A DNA stretch of 64,000 nucleotides from Cheiracanthium punctorium (GCA_038373885.1 JAWZYV010012362.1:62001-126000); one strand, 5' to 3'; counted from the first letter of the stretch, positions 41,690 through 52,905 are shown. The notes: generated by a model not told the origin, from the sequence alone. Numbers and translations: made by a program.

Positions 41690-42071
41690 ACACTTAATGC
41701 TTTATTTAATATTTTTTTCAATATTATATAGTGAATTACACTTAAAAAAAAACACATTAAAAATTACCCACTCTACATTGTTATGTATTAGTATAAATAA
41801 ATGAAGATTGGTAAGTTGTTTTTACTTATTTTTTAATGTAGTTTTGTTTAGTTTAATATAGGTATGTTTTACAAATGAGTATTTTTAAATGTGTAGATTA
41901 ATGTATCAAATGCATTTTCATGTCCTGTGTTTTTAGTTAAAGAGAAAAATATTTTACTATATAACTTTTTCCCGCGGCTTATAGGACAGTGCGACTTATA
42001 TAATAAAAAACCAGCAAATTTCTTGTGTTTTCAGATGATGCGGCTTATACGGAAGTGCAGCTTATGTATGG
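41690..42071. other. 3' UTR and inverted end of the pogo element
   Basis: After the transposase stop (41653) comes AT-rich DNA. Then GCGGCTTATAGGACAGTGCGACTTA and GCGGCTTATACGGAAGTGCAGCTTATGTATGG end at ~42071 beside TA. Repeated CGGCTTATA motifs are typical of the subterminal region of this pogo subfamily. The matching left end was not found upstream of 39249. Confidence 0.5.
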
Positions 42072-42106
42072 TAAATGTACTAAGTATTCTAATTTAAAAA
42101 TTTTAG

Positions 42107-42199
42107 GAAAGAACAGAGAAACAACTGCTAATAGAAAGGCAAAAAGAGAAAATTCGTGAAGAAATGAGGAGAGAGGCTAAGATTAGGTTAAAGGCAAAG
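42107..42199 (+). CDS. Possible 31-codon host exon, charged coiled coil
   Basis: A TTAAAAATTTTAG acceptor precedes 93 bp with no stop in one frame, ending in AAG|GTACTG. The translation is strongly helical and charged (Q-L-L-I-E-R-Q-K-E-K-I-R-E-E-M, then a KIRLKAK end). Length is a multiple of three, so both introns would be phase 0. Such segments occur in chromatin and cytoskeletal proteins; I cannot assign a family, and no second exon was recognised nearby. Confidence 0.35.
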
Positions 42200-43566
42200 G
42201 TACTGAGATTTCTTTTTTAGAATATTTTCTAATTTAAGGGAAGTAATTGGATAACTATTGTTATTCAGTGATCTCCATAGAAATTTTTGTCAGCCAGGCT
42301 GCGTTATTAAGCTGCGATGTATAATTCTATCAAATTAAAGCATTTGAAATAATATTCTATTGGGCAGTCACTAATTATTGTTGGGCGATAACCCAGCCAC
42401 AAAGGCTTAGGGTTCATTTCATGTATTTCTGCATGTTCACTGTTTTACAAGCATAGATTTGTTGCTATGTTTTATGACAATTTAAAATTTATTGGGAGAT
42501 TGGAAGATCAGGATGTCTACCATCATGCGAAGGTCCCGAAAGTCACAGAAAAGTCAAGAAATAGAAGAAAGGTCACTAAAGTCAAGAAATGAGGCACTAG
42601 GTCACGATTAGCGACTCAACTACGCTTTTTCCATTTCATTCAAATTCTTTGTTTCTATTTTTTTGCATTATCAGGGGTAGGAGCCGGTCACTAAAAGTAA
42701 CTTTTTTTCAGCAAAGTCACTAAGGTCCATATTTTTATGAAAAAGTCACTAATTTGTCACTATTTTGAGTAAAAAGTCACTTTTTCAAGAAAAAAGTTCG
42801 ATAGTCGCGTATTATTCTGATGCGCATTTTCGCCGATGTGGAAAACGTTTAGGAAAAAGGAACTGTAAAGTATGCTTGAAACGAAACAAAGAGCTGGAAA
42901 CGGTTGGCGTCTAAGCAAATTGCCCTATTTCATTGGTTGAGCTGTGGCCAATCGTGAATGAAACACTATGACATTTATACATTCAAAGAAGTCTATCCTC
43001 TCCTGGAATGTACGTGGAAGAAAGACCTAAGTTTACTTTTTTTTTTTTCTCCCAACATTTTATATGTACTATTTTAAAAATATTGAACAGGGATGAGAAT
43101 CTTCTGCGGAATTGCATGTTTTAGTTATTTTCTCACATTTTATTTTATTTATTTAAGAATAATATGTGATGTGGACTCTCATAATTGCAGCTGCCAGTTT
43201 CAGTTCGGGGGAAAAAAAAGCACAGTGTTAAAGATCTTTTTGAAGGCTCTTTCCCTGCCTTAGTGTTTGCAATAATGAGATTTTTTGTTTTATTTTAGCA
43301 TTAAAAATGTTTCACAATCTAATATGGGTCCCCCATAAAAATAATTTTAAGGGCAAATGCACTGAAAGACCCGTTCTTGGAAGCAATACTGTTCATAGAA
43401 CAGGAGTTTTTTTTTTTTTTTTTTTTCGTTGCTTCTTTTCAGTGACGAATCTGTCAGTATCCAATGATTGCACAGAGCTAGTTCCCAGCGGAACATTCGA
43501 ATACTCGCCAGGGAAACACCACTGATCACAGAAGTAGTCATCTTCGTTGCATCTTTTCAAGCGAAC

Positions 43567-43788
43567 AGGGCCCGACCAGTGGCATAGCGCTTTGAACTGG
43601 GAGACGGAAGGTGCCTGGTTCAAAACCAGGTCGCGTCTGCCCACCTAACCGTTTGGAGTTTTCCGTGGTTTCCTCCGAATATTAGCATAAGTACGAGTTA
43701 GACACCTTTAAAAGACCCCCACGGAGGGCACCCCATCCATAGGCCTAGATCCCTCGTGCAGATAATTGGCCTTAATCCCACAACAACA
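43567..43788 (+). mobile_element. tRNA-derived SINE with 10-bp TSD
   Basis: Flanking repeats TCAAGCGAAC are at 43557-43566 and 43789-43798. The head has an A-box region (AGTGGCATAGCGCTTTGAAC) and a B-box-like GGTTCAAAACC. The body has GGAGTTTTCCGTGGTTTCC, and the tail is CCCACAACAACA. It is the same family as 39750-40016, here on the plus strand. Confidence 0.9.
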
Positions 43789-44143
43789 TCAAGCGAACTG
43801 GTTAAACAGTGTGCTAAACTTCCTGACAATTCGCAGACTTTTAGATTTAAGTGTACTCTGAAAAGGGTGACCGCACCTTTCACCTTTGAATGAACAATGG
43901 TATGCGTGCTCTCCCTAAATAACATTTAATTGATGTTGAGGTGCCTTTGTGTTCCCGGGGGCATTTGTTGACTTGCGAGTAGGTCAAGAAGGAAGATCGG
44001 ATAACGTCTTTTCCAAAGTAATTTGGTTTTCACGTTTACGTAATAGCACAACACAGGAATGTATTTAACAGCATTTCATTATATAAGTTAACCATTGATT
44101 GGAATTTTATCATTATTATGCAATTACTTGCAAAGGCGTCGAT

Positions 44144-44745
44144 AGGTTTTTCAGTGCCCGGGGACAACTAAAAATTTTGCGCCCCCTCCTACTTACCGAA
44201 ATACAACTGGGAAAAGTTTTATAAGCAATTTGGCGCTCCTTGTGTGCTGTACCCAGGGACACAGTCTAAGTTTTACACTAAGTCTGCCTTTGATTTTATG
44301 AAATTGCTTAAAATGCTCTTTTTGAATAATGATAGCCTATTTTTCCTTACTGAATTTTCTCTATCTAAAGTTAATTACTAAATATTTACTTATAAATGAA
44401 TTAATTTGTTTCGTGGGTAAAATTTAATTGTAAAAATTATGTGGTACAACAAGGATCGATGCAGACGAAAATTGCTTCCGTTTTGCGACCCTTCACAAAA
44501 TTACAATTGATTAAAACAGCCCCTTCACAAAAATATAATCGATTAAAACGGCCCTTCATTCGTATTTTACCCTATATTTTAATTTTTTATCAATTATTTT
44601 AACAAAAAAAGTGACTTTTATTATAAATTGGCAGGAAAATTTACAAAAATAAGTGTTGTACTTCATAAAATTGAGCATTGAAATTCACAAAAATAAGCAA
44701 TTTTAACAAAAATGGGACCCTGAAAAAAATTCCTTAATCGACTCC
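44144..44745. mobile_element. Candidate 0.6-kb TIR element
   Basis: The left CAAAGGCGTCGATAGG...TTTTTCAGTGCCC resembles the inverse of the right TTTTTTTCAGGGTCCC...GGAGTCGATTAAGG region. No target duplication was found; the adjacent non-LTR fragment may have replaced the flank. There is no coding content. Confidence 0.35.
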
Positions 44746-44786
44746 TGCACACGCAGAAATCTTTTGATGGCTAAATTTGAGCTCTT

Positions 44787-45513
44787 CATGCCTCTGTCTT
44801 TCAGGCAGAGGTTTATGCTATCCTTATGTGTAGTGTTTTCTGTTTAAAGGCTGGTTACTCCAGGAAGCATATCTTCATTTGCTCTGACAGTAGGGCTGCT
44901 CTGTTAGCCTTACAAAGCACTGCTATCTCCTCCTACTTGGTTTGGGAGTGTTACTTGGAGCTTTGCAAGCTCTCTCGTCTCAATAAGGTTACTCTGTATT
45001 GGGTTCCTGGCCATTCCCGGCAATGAGATGGCTGATTTTCTTGCCAGGGCGGGCTCTAGTTCCTCTTTTGTTGGCCCTGAGCCGGTTCTAGGCATCTCGG
45101 GCAAAAGTTATAGGGATACTGTTCTTAACCACTTTCGGAGGCTTCAGTATTCTAACTGGCTTAATTGTGATGGCCAGAGGCAGGCTAAAGAGATTAATCT
45201 TGGCTTTCCTGGTGACAGATGCAAGGAACTACTGCGTCTCAATAGGTCCAGTCTTCGTAGGGCTATTGGTCTGTTAACTGGGCACTGTTGCCTTAAAACG
45301 CATCTAAATATAATGAAGATTGTCGATGATCCCACTTGTCGGGGTTGTCTTCTTAAAGAGGAAACTGCGTTGCACATCCTCTGTGAGTGTGAGTACTTTT
45401 CGGTTTACAGGTTTGAGCATCTTGGGCGCCATATCATTGAGCCCTGGAAGCTTCACAAAATGTCTGTTGGATCTATGCTGATGTTCGCATCTGCTACTGG
45501 GCTCTTTTCATAG
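44787..45513 (+). pseudogene. Second non-LTR family: RNase H and C-terminal tail
   Basis: This 5'-truncated ORF2 end starts within RNase H: SVFQAEVYAI, FICSDSRAALLAL and a YWVPGHS motif. After a one-base loss near 45020 it continues as GNEMADFLARAG. It goes on to a C-terminal region with GLLTGHCCLKTHL and a Cys/His cluster (C-x2-C, H, C-x-C), ending at 45513. This layout is seen in LOA/Lian- and R1-type non-LTR elements. It differs clearly from the abundant family (copies A-F). A 3' UTR-like stretch with GTGGGCCTCCCCTCC extends to about 45660. Confidence 0.75.
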
Positions 45514-45807
45514 GGCCATTCAGGACTTTCCATTTTTTCAGGACTTGGGGTTGGTACAATAGACCCATGGTCGCGATGCCTGGCCCCCTGTGGGCCTCCC
45601 CTCCATAAGTCATAAATTTGAGCTCATGCACTTGTACTCCTTTTTCATCTTGTGCTTTCTCATCCATGGTTAAATATTGTATTTAATTAATGCTATGGTT
45701 AAAATTAAAATTCTGAGATTCATTAGAAAGACATTATTTTTCAATGTGTTAAAATAATAGCAGTGAGTGGTGCAACAACCACGACAAATGAAATGCTTTG
45801 ATACATA

Positions 45808-46660
45808 TTGATGCAAAAGCATACTTTTCAAAAATTCTGTGCCCAAATCTGTGCTCCCCCCCCCCCAAAAAAAAAAGATGCACAAGTTATCACAGTAAAA
45901 TTAAAACAAAAATGCTTAATGGTTTTAGAATTTTCTCACTTCCCCACCTCTTTCTTCGAAGTACTTAATTTCATAGATTCGTGTAAATCAAACATCGAAT
46001 ATAATGAAAACCACTCCAAAATTAAAAACCACTCTGGTAACTCAAAGTATCCCACTATTGAAAAGTTTATGAAAATGTGTTTAACTATATATCATGGTAG
46101 TGCAGATGTTGAGAGAGGATTTTGTCTTTCATCAAGAATCCTAACAGGGGAGAGAGTTGCCATGAATGAACGAACTTTAAATGCAAGATTAAATGTTATA
46201 GATGGTTTAAAATTGTTTGATAACAACTCTTCTAATGTACCAATTACAAAAGAGCTGCTGAATTCAGCCCAAAATGCTCATCACAGCTATACACTGTACT
46301 GTGAAGAGCAGAAAAGAAAAGAAAGTGAAAGAAAAAAAGTAATAAAGAAGAGAGATGCAGAAGAAGCAGAAAATAAAATTAAAGCAAAAAGGATAAAAGC
46401 TGATTTAGATGATTTAAAACATTATTTAAAAGAAGCTCGTAAAAAATACCAAGAAAAAAAAAGAAGTCAGAGAAAAATTATTTGAGGAAGCCAGTAAGAG
46501 GCTAAAACCAGCAACCTCAAAAGGTAACACTCAGGAAATTCATTTGGCTCAAGGAATGATGGAAGGTGTTGAGAACCTAAAGTGCGAAGAAATACAACTT
46601 GAAAATGAAGTTTTAAACCTTGAAAAGAGTATCAAAAAGAAGACATTAAGCCTAATTTAA
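45808..46660 (+). pseudogene. hAT-like transposase C-terminus with coiled coil
   Basis: The key region YPTIEKFMKMCLTIYHGSAD, then VERGF..S..IL...R..M.ERTLNARL, is a hAT-type C-terminal dimerisation segment. It is followed by about 100 residues of highly charged coiled coil (RKESERKKVIKKRD...). An indel in an A-run near 46466 shifts the frame. The rest (46485-46660) reads EEASKRLKPATSK...EVLNLEKSIKKK and stops. The N-terminal and DDE portions are absent, and the 5' start of true homology is about 45890. It is located inside the TIR-bounded element 42672-47390 and was probably its own transposase. Confidence 0.65.
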
Positions 46661-47666
46661 AAATTTGTAAAGGAAAAATGAAATTTGAATAGAGAATAAT
46701 GCAAAGACCAAAATTATATTCAGCGTTGTATTTTTATTATTATTTTGAATGCAAAATACTAGACTAAATAAAATACTAAGAATTTTTAGTTCAAACTAAA
46801 TTTTTTTATTTCTTTTAATTTCAACTTTACCTCCGAAGCCTTCCATCTATGTAGTATTTTTTTTATTGCAAAATAAAAAAGCTTAATATAGCTAATATAG
46901 CCTAATATAGCTTTAATGTCTAAAAAAATTGTATTGATTAACAAAAGCACTCAAAATAACTGTTATTTAAAACATTAAAAACTTTGCACACACACAAAAA
47001 AAAAACAAAAATACCACCTTAAAAGTTATTTGTAGGGCCATATAGCTATTTCAATCAAAAAAATTTCAATCTTCAGTAGAAATATAAGTCCTTCACAGTC
47101 CAGTCTCCCCTAGACTGTGAATGAAAATATATCTACAGAGAAGAAGCTCGAAATTTTTTTGATCGAAACAGCTATATGGCCTGACTTTTTGATCATTTTA
47201 TTGTTAGTATTGTTTGTAAAATATACTTCTAACAAAGCAAGCTTCACATATTCATTCTTTTTTCACATATAACGTATACTTAATAAAAATTTCATGTGTA
47301 GTCACTTTTTTTCATAAAAATGGTCACTTTTTTTGCAAAAATAGTCACTAAATCAACTTTTTTTGAGGGAACGAGTGGCTCTGACCCCTGCATTATGTTC
47401 ATGGAGAGAAATTATTTTTTGCATCTTTTCTTATTTTCAATAATTCGTGTTTTGATTTCATGAGTGACTTCCTGTGAGAAAGGAAGTTAATTTGTTTATT
47501 CTCCTATCAATGGTGTGTGTGAGGTGGGAGAGGGGCATCTGCTGAGTCCGCTCTTCTCCCTCCTGACCCGAGGAGAGGGTTGAAACCACTGTAGCTTCAG
47601 GTCATGAAATATCTCATAAGAGAAACAATCTGTTTCATGCAAGAGAGTAGTCATAACAATAAATTA
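46661..47666. other. Non-coding end of the hAT-like element and flank
   Basis: AT-rich, with several AGTCACTTTTTTT repeats toward the right TIR at 47390. After 47397 comes unremarkable sequence up to the next TIR element. Confidence 0.5.
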
Positions 47667-48327
47667 CAGTCCAGCGCCAAAAATCCGCTGACCTAAAATC
47701 TGCAAACGTCCGAAATCTGCACACTTTCTTTGATGTAAATAACGAAATTCGCAGTCATCCGCCAGTGTTGAAATTGCTGAAAAGTGTCTTGAATTCAGAT
47801 AAATATGATTCTAATGATGATAATGAAAACTTGGGTAGTAATAATAATAATATCTATTTAATAAAAGTTTAAAGTTAGGAAAAGAATACGTTAAATTTTT
47901 AGAACAGCAATTTTTTTCATGTAAGTTCTGTAACAAAAAAATTAATGATAATGTACAATATGATGATAATATACGATATATTTGCAAAAATAAATAAATA
48001 AAAGAAAGAAAGAAAGAAACTGAAAATAGAAAAAAATAATATTTTAAAAGAAATCACCAAGAACATGTTTTCAAAATTAGAAAAAGGAAATTTTGAAACC
48101 ATTTGCTTTGCTAGTCTTCATGTAATTTCTTTTTTCTCCTATGCTTTTCTATTTAATATGAAAATATAAGTGAAATACTCTTGATTGTGTTTTTAATTCA
48201 TTGTAATTGTATTCTCCTTTTTTTTTGAATCAGAAATATAATGATTTATCTTTTATACTCTGAAATCCGCAAAATCCTAAAATCCACACAAGCCTTGGTC
48301 CCCAGCTGTGCGGATTTTTGCTCTCTA

Positions 48328-48331
<4 letters not shown>
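47667..48331. mobile_element. Candidate pogo/Tigger-like MITE (665 bp)
   Basis: The left end CAGTCCAGCGCCAAAAATCCGC and the inverted right end TAGTAGAGAGCAAAAATCCGC share an AAAAATCCGC core. Each has further AATCTGC/AATCCGC repeats inside, and TA flanks both. The interior is AT-rich with a GAAA run (48001-48020) and no transposase. Confidence 0.55.
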
Positions 48332-48360
<29 letters not shown>

Positions 48361-48941
48361 ATTATTATTTTAAAAAATTTTTTATCTTTCTAGATGTCGA
48401 AACGCCAGTGACTTTCGGGACTCACATGCACTCGGCAGTGCACAGGCGTTGCCAATCTCACTGTCACACAGATTAAACAGATCTTGACAGATGCTGCAGT
48501 TGAATGCAGCGATCCTCTTCGAATGTCCAGGGATGAAAGATTTGATGTGCATTTTTATAATTAAGAGGCACTACACGGGCAATTCAGACAGAGTTTCCAT
48601 CACCAACTCAGAATTTCATGAATTTTTTTCTTGTGTTGCCTTACCCAAGAATAGAACAAATGTAATATTTTTCTTTAACCTCTTTTAGTTTTGGAATTAT
48701 GGTAGGTCAAAGTACCACTTAGGTGTAAAGTTGTGCACTGCCAGTTATTTGTACCATGCCGTCGCCATCGAGGTAAAGACCGGCATGTTTGTCAAACATG
48801 TCTATGTGACGAATGGCTCTCAACCCTTCCATAAGGTGAGCTCCCGATGATTTGCCACTATAATAACGCTAATACTACTGAAACTATTTAAAATGTAATT
48901 CCCAAACTTTATACATCACCTCATTAGTGTATGGAACACCC

Positions 48942-48987
<46 letters not shown>

Positions 48988-48990
48988 TAA
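48332..48990. repeat. Simple repeats around an unassigned stretch
   Basis: TA/TG microsatellite at about 48329-48360 and a TA array at 48948-48982. Between them is a segment with scattered open frames and splice-like sites (for example 48689-48835) that I could not assign. Part of it is repeated near 50293. Confidence 0.5.
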
Positions 48991-49009
48991 GGATAGATCG
49001 AAAAAAAAA

Positions 49010-49345
49010 AAATTTCGAAATCTTTATCCCATGTGGTCTCAAAAGTTGTAAATTGATATAAATAAGACGTGAAAAATTTGAATGTTCTACGACAACGTCT
49101 TGGGGTTGCACATCGAGCTTGAAATTAAAAAATTTTTGAAAAATATGACTTTTTTTAAAAATTGATCAAAAAAATTCTTTTCTGAATTATTAGGCTCCCG
49201 AGGTTTTAGAAGTTGTATATTATTATGAATAAGACGTATGCAAAATCTGAAAGGGCTGTGATAATTTCTAGGAGTTGCCCATCGAGCTTAAAATCTATAA
49301 ATATCTGAAAAATATGCTTTTTTTGACAAAAATATGTAGAAAGCA
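49010..49345. repeat. Two ~170-bp tandem units
   Basis: Units near 49010-49170 and 49171-49345 share AAAAGTTGTA.ATTGATAT/GAAGTTGTATATTATTAT, AATAAGACGT, GGGGTTGCACATCGAGCTT/GGAGTTGCCCATCGAGCTT and GAAAAATATG.CTTTTTTT in the same order. Confidence 0.75.
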
Positions 49346-49715
49346 AAAATTATATTTTTAATGAATTAGTCCCTTTGAAAAATAGTCTGTAACGTTCACA
49401 GCTTTTCTCTAGCACAACCACAATTGCAACTACATTATCCAGGACCCACCTCGTTGATTTGCCTGCGGTCCGAGTCTTGCCCATGCCAGCCCAAGCATCC
49501 AGTTATTGGAGCACACGTTTTAATGAATAATGTACCCCCGACTTCAAATTAAACTGTGGCATTTTATGTCAAGTGTTATAATCTAGATTATAAAAAACCA
49601 TCATCTGATAGATGGATAAACAGCAAATTTCGGAGTGTCTGTTTGCTATGGTGTGAAGTTGGCAAATACAACATTACAGAGATTTAGTTAGATTAGAGAA
49701 CTGCGTTTCTAGATT

Positions 49716-50024
49716 TCAGATGACGCTTTTGTTCTTTCCAGAATTCGATGATTCGCCACCATTGCCAATGCATGTGAGGGTCTCAAGATCAATGGATTTC
49801 GTGTCAAACTCTCCCAAATTTCCAGTGAAATTCTTAATATCAGATCGTGACATATGGCCAGAGTATGTTGAACCAGGTTCCATTATCAGCGAGATATGTT
49901 CTTTGTGACAAACACTTGGGTGTAATTTGCCATAAACAAATTCTTCTATGTATCTGGTTTTGTTCTTCCTCCTATCAAAACACAATCCCAAGAAAATTTT
50001 AAAGCTTCCTTCCATTTCTTTCAC
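49716..50024 (-). CDS. Unassigned 102-codon frame
   Basis: The minus-strand frame has a mixed, non-repetitive composition (FLGLCFDRRKNKTRY, then a LIMEPGSTYSGHM stretch). It has no motif I recognise and no visible splice partner. A 62-codon frame on the opposite strand overlaps it. It may be a decayed exon or a chance frame; listed for completeness. Confidence 0.15.
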   Translation of the reverse strand: MKEMEGSFKIFLGLCFDRRKNKTRYIEEFVYGKLHPSVCHKEHISLIMEPGSTYSGHMSRSDIKNFTGNLGEFDTKSIDLETLTCIGNGGESSNSGKNKSVI

Positions 50025-50134
50025 TGCGAGTCATCTCAGTCTTCCTCTAACTTTATATGGGTCGAGAATTAGTTGAGAAGATTTCTCTCCATCTGCATTC
50101 CTTCCGCTTTCTAGATTGTGAAATAAAGTTGATA

Positions 50135-50461
50135 TCAAAGTTGCTGCTGCCCAGTCCGTAATAACTTTGTGTCGCAGACTTGTGAAAGCACAGAGATTTT
50201 TATTCTAACTTGGTCATTTGTGAACGCATCTCCCAAAGTGGCGGTAGATAGGCATTCAGCGTTCTCTTCAGTCTTTCGTACTTCTTTTTGTACCATGCTG
50301 TCGTCGCTGCTAAGGTAAAGGCCAGCATGGCGACAAAAAACGCCGATTTTACACAGCTGCATACAATCAGCTTCAAAACTTTTTAAAAAATTGTACCTAA
50401 ATTTTGTCTTGCTTATTTTTTTCTGGATACTTCTTAAAACTAATAACTTGCAAAGATACAA
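50135..50461 (-). CDS. Unassigned 108-codon frame
   Basis: A minus-strand frame lies upstream of 49716-50024 on the same strand. It contains HAGLYLSSDDSMVQ, and a similar string (HAGLYLDGDGMVQ) occurs on the minus strand near 48750-48790. The two sites therefore share a repeat of about 40 bases. No domain is recognised. Confidence 0.15.
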   Translation of the reverse strand: MYLCKLLVLRSIQKKISKTKFRYNFLKSFEADCMQLCKIGVFCRHAGLYLSSDDSMVQKEVRKTEENAECLSTATLGDAFTNDQVRIKISVLSQVCDTKLLRTGQQQL

Positions 50462-50734
50462 TTAAAGGTTTTTGAGTAAATGGCATAATTTTATTGCTTT
50501 AAAACTGTTTAAACATGGCATTATACCTCAAAAGTAGATTATAGGTTTGGAATGGTTCATGAGAAAAAAAAAATTACTTAAAAGCAAATAATGTATCAAT
50601 CGTATATTGATAACTAAATGTATCGTGACTGTACAACATAAACCTATCCAATTTTCATAAAATCTATTGTTTCAGTTTTACAGTAGAAATATTATAAAAG
50701 TGTATCAGGACGGCAAGCTCATACTCTAAAGCCC

Positions 50735-50800
50735 CACCAGTGGTCGAGTACACAGCGCTCTGAACTGGAAGACAGAAAGTGCCTGGTTGAAATCTAGGGC
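50735..50800 (+). mobile_element. SINE head fragment (tRNA-like)
   Basis: CCAGTGGTCGAGTACACAGC...TGAACTGGAAGACAGAAAGTGCCTGGTTGAAATC matches the head of the SINE at 43567 (AGTGGCATAGCGCTTTGAACTGGGAGACGGAAGGTGCCTGGTTC). The body is not recognisable. Confidence 0.6.
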
Positions 50801-50829
50801 AGTCCCGCCTTAAGGCAAACTGCTTTAGG

Positions 50830-51234
50830 TTAAAGGTCAAGACTCAAAAATTTTGAGAGTGGCCAGTGGCCACTGGACATGATTAATTCAGTGACTACTT
50901 GAACGGTATCTTACGTACATAGAATTCCTGTGTAATTAAAATATATGTATGTACACATAAAGGTATAATATTGGATATAATATAATCAAAAAATTAAATT
51001 TTTCAGGACTAATGAATAATAATAAAATGTTATTTTGTATACATTTCTTAAAATTAATAATAATAAAAATACTTACTATAGCTCATTTAATTAATTTTGT
51101 CAATAATTGAAATGAATGAAAAATAAGTAAATTAAAATCAGGCTTAATAAAGAACACAAACATTTAAAATATTATATTTTAATCTTGAAAGTATGGCCTT
51201 CTGCTTTTTAGGCTATCGTGCCACGACTATTGAA
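50830..51234. other. AT-rich stretch, no gene seen
   Basis: Low GC with ATA-rich runs; no open frame with motifs, TIR or splice-framed exon. Confidence 0.5.
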
Positions 51235-51470
51235 TTACACATTAAAATCCATCAAATTAACCTTAGCAGTCTTTACAAATAGCCTGTTTTCTAAATACTC
51301 TCTACCCATTGATGTGGATTTGTCACCTATAATATTTTTAACACTGTTCCAAATTCTCTCTACTTCAGCATTACTGTGGGGTATAGTAATTAAAGCTTGG
51401 ATGACTTCTTTTACAATTTTAAAATTACTCAAGTTTTCACTACTTAATTTTTAATTTAAATTTGTCTGGT
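51235..51470 (-). pseudogene. hAT transposase C-terminal fragment
   Basis: The frame reads ...IVKEVIQALITIPHSNAEVER, then IW.SVKN.IGDKSTSMG...LENRL. The PHSNAEVER..S..K motif is the core of the hAT dimerisation domain. About 70 residues remain, with nothing upstream. It lies near a TATCCGG-type TIR (51505-51575) of a different superfamily. Confidence 0.65.
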
Positions 51471-51502
51471 GGAATTTTTAGAATTCTGCTGAATATGCAG
51501 TA

Positions 51503-51576
51503 CAGTGAAGCACTGATAATCCGGCATTGGCGGGAATGACGCGGTGCCGTATTACCGATTTTTCCGGATTATAGAT
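51503..51576. repeat. pogo/Tigger-like terminal sequence
   Basis: TACAGTGAAGCACTGATAATCCGGCA is followed within 60 bases by TTTTTCCGGATTATAG, so ATAATCCGG occurs in inverted orientation. This is typical of pogo/Tigger ends. The partner end was not found. Confidence 0.4.
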
Positions 51577-52066
51577 TTGTTGAAAATTTCCATTAAAACC
51601 ATCGTCGATCACGTGCTATTGACCAGTTTATTATTTATCGATGAAAAGTAGTCTTAAAACACACATACGATCGCTGTATAAACCGCCAAAAAAAGTACTA
51701 AACTACACTAGAACAAATGCTATTTAGTGTTCAATTCAAACTAAAAACTATAAAGCAGAATAGATCGTTGATTTTGGAACATTTTCATAAAATATAACAA
51801 ATAGTGACTGAAATTTATTTAAATTATAATTTAAAATAAGTGTATTAAATTATTATTAGAATCTAATTAGCTTTTGTATTTACATTAAATACATCGGTTA
51901 ATTTGACTTGCTTCATTTTTTTTTGGTATTTAATTGGTTAACTAACATGTGCACATTCATCAGTTGACTCTCAGATATAAAATCAATTTATTAAATCTCT
52001 CCGTAGTTTTTACCATAGAGTTTTATTTTGCAAGTTGAATTATTCCGAACTTTACTCTCTTCACAG

Positions 52067-52240
52067 CAGGCACGTATCTGGAAAAACATTGCGCCGGGGG
52101 GGGGGGTGTGTTCCCAAAAATTTCGGAGGGGGTCCAAACGGTAAAAAAGGCAGAATGTTTCACAGAAAGACCTTTATCATTTTAATAAAAAAAATCAAAA
52201 TTTCGCGGTGGGGGAGCCCCCGCCCTTAAATACGCCCTTG
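52067..52240. mobile_element. 174-bp hAT-type MITE
   Basis: The left CAGGCACGTATCTGG and inverted right CAAGGGCGTATTTAAGGGCG ends are imperfect repeats. Flanks CTTCACAG (52059-52066) and CTTCTCAG (52241-52248) agree at 7 of 8 bases. The interior has a G13 run and GGGGGTCC/GGGGGAGCCCC. Confidence 0.7.
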
Positions 52241-52647
52241 CTTCTCAGGTTCTTAATTACGTCGAAACATACTAATTCCCCCCCTCCTTTCCCTCTTGCT
52301 TATCAAAGCACTGGTGAATTCCTACCAGCAATAGATAGTTATTGCATTTCGCACGGTGACAGGATGTCTAGAAACAAGGCAATGTGTCTGAAAGGAGCCG
52401 AAGCCACGTGCTTACGATGATGTGTAAACATGCTGTCTCGTTTTAAAAACTCATACATATTAATGTTCTATGAAAGCACTTGCGTTACCTTTGAATTCTT
52501 CATTCAGCAACACTGCGGTGAGTGGAAAAAATGCCACATGGAAAAAACGCCACCGGGAAAAAACACCGCCGGAAAAAACGCTACTTTTAATAGTAATCTA
52601 CTTTTAATAGTTTTATGATGTAACACAGTCTTTATATGCTAATCGAC

Positions 52648-52905
52648 GAGGCAAGGAGCGCAGCCAGAAAATTTTTTCGGGGGGATTGTATGAGATATAA
52701 TTTTGTATTGATAAACTTAATTCCTTACTGATGACGTTGGAAAGGAGGGGGGCTTTGGGGCTAGAGCCCCCCCCCCCCCCCATAGCTTTGTAGGATGATA
52801 GAAAATAATCATATATCGGTGTCTTTTTCAGTCTCCAGAATCCATAAAAACATACTAACACCCCTCCCCCAAACCTACTGAATTGCTACACGCTACTGTG
52901 CCCCT
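52648..52905. mobile_element. Candidate hAT-type MITE, decayed
   Basis: CAAGGAGCGCAGCCAG at the left and an inverted AGGGGCACAGTAGCG at ~52905 are similar to each other. They also resemble the CAAGGGCG-type end above. The interior has GGGGGG/CCCCCC runs. No duplication was found. Confidence 0.35.

Larger units (their letters stand above)
42672..47390 (+). mobile_element. 4.7-kb hAT-like element with 6-bp TSD, nested passengers
   Basis: The left end CAGGGGTAGGAGCCGGTCACT and inverted right end (CAGGGGTCAGAGCCACTCGT in reverse) match. Both ends then carry repeated AGTCACT motifs with A/T runs in opposite orientation. The flanks share CATTAT (42666-42671 and 47391-47396), i.e. a 6-bp duplication; only 6 of the usual 8 bases agree. 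Inside are a hAT transposase C-terminus (45808-46660), a SINE, a MITE candidate and a piece of another non-LTR element. Confidence 0.8.

Noticed and set aside
45670..45885. Minus-strand frame containing a GGGGG-rich start
   Set aside because: Overlaps a C/A homopolymer junction and is antisense to the hAT-like transposase region.
48689..48835. 49-codon exon with AG/GT borders
   Set aside because: Part of it is repeated near 50293 and reads equally well on the other strand, so a repeat is more likely than a host exon.
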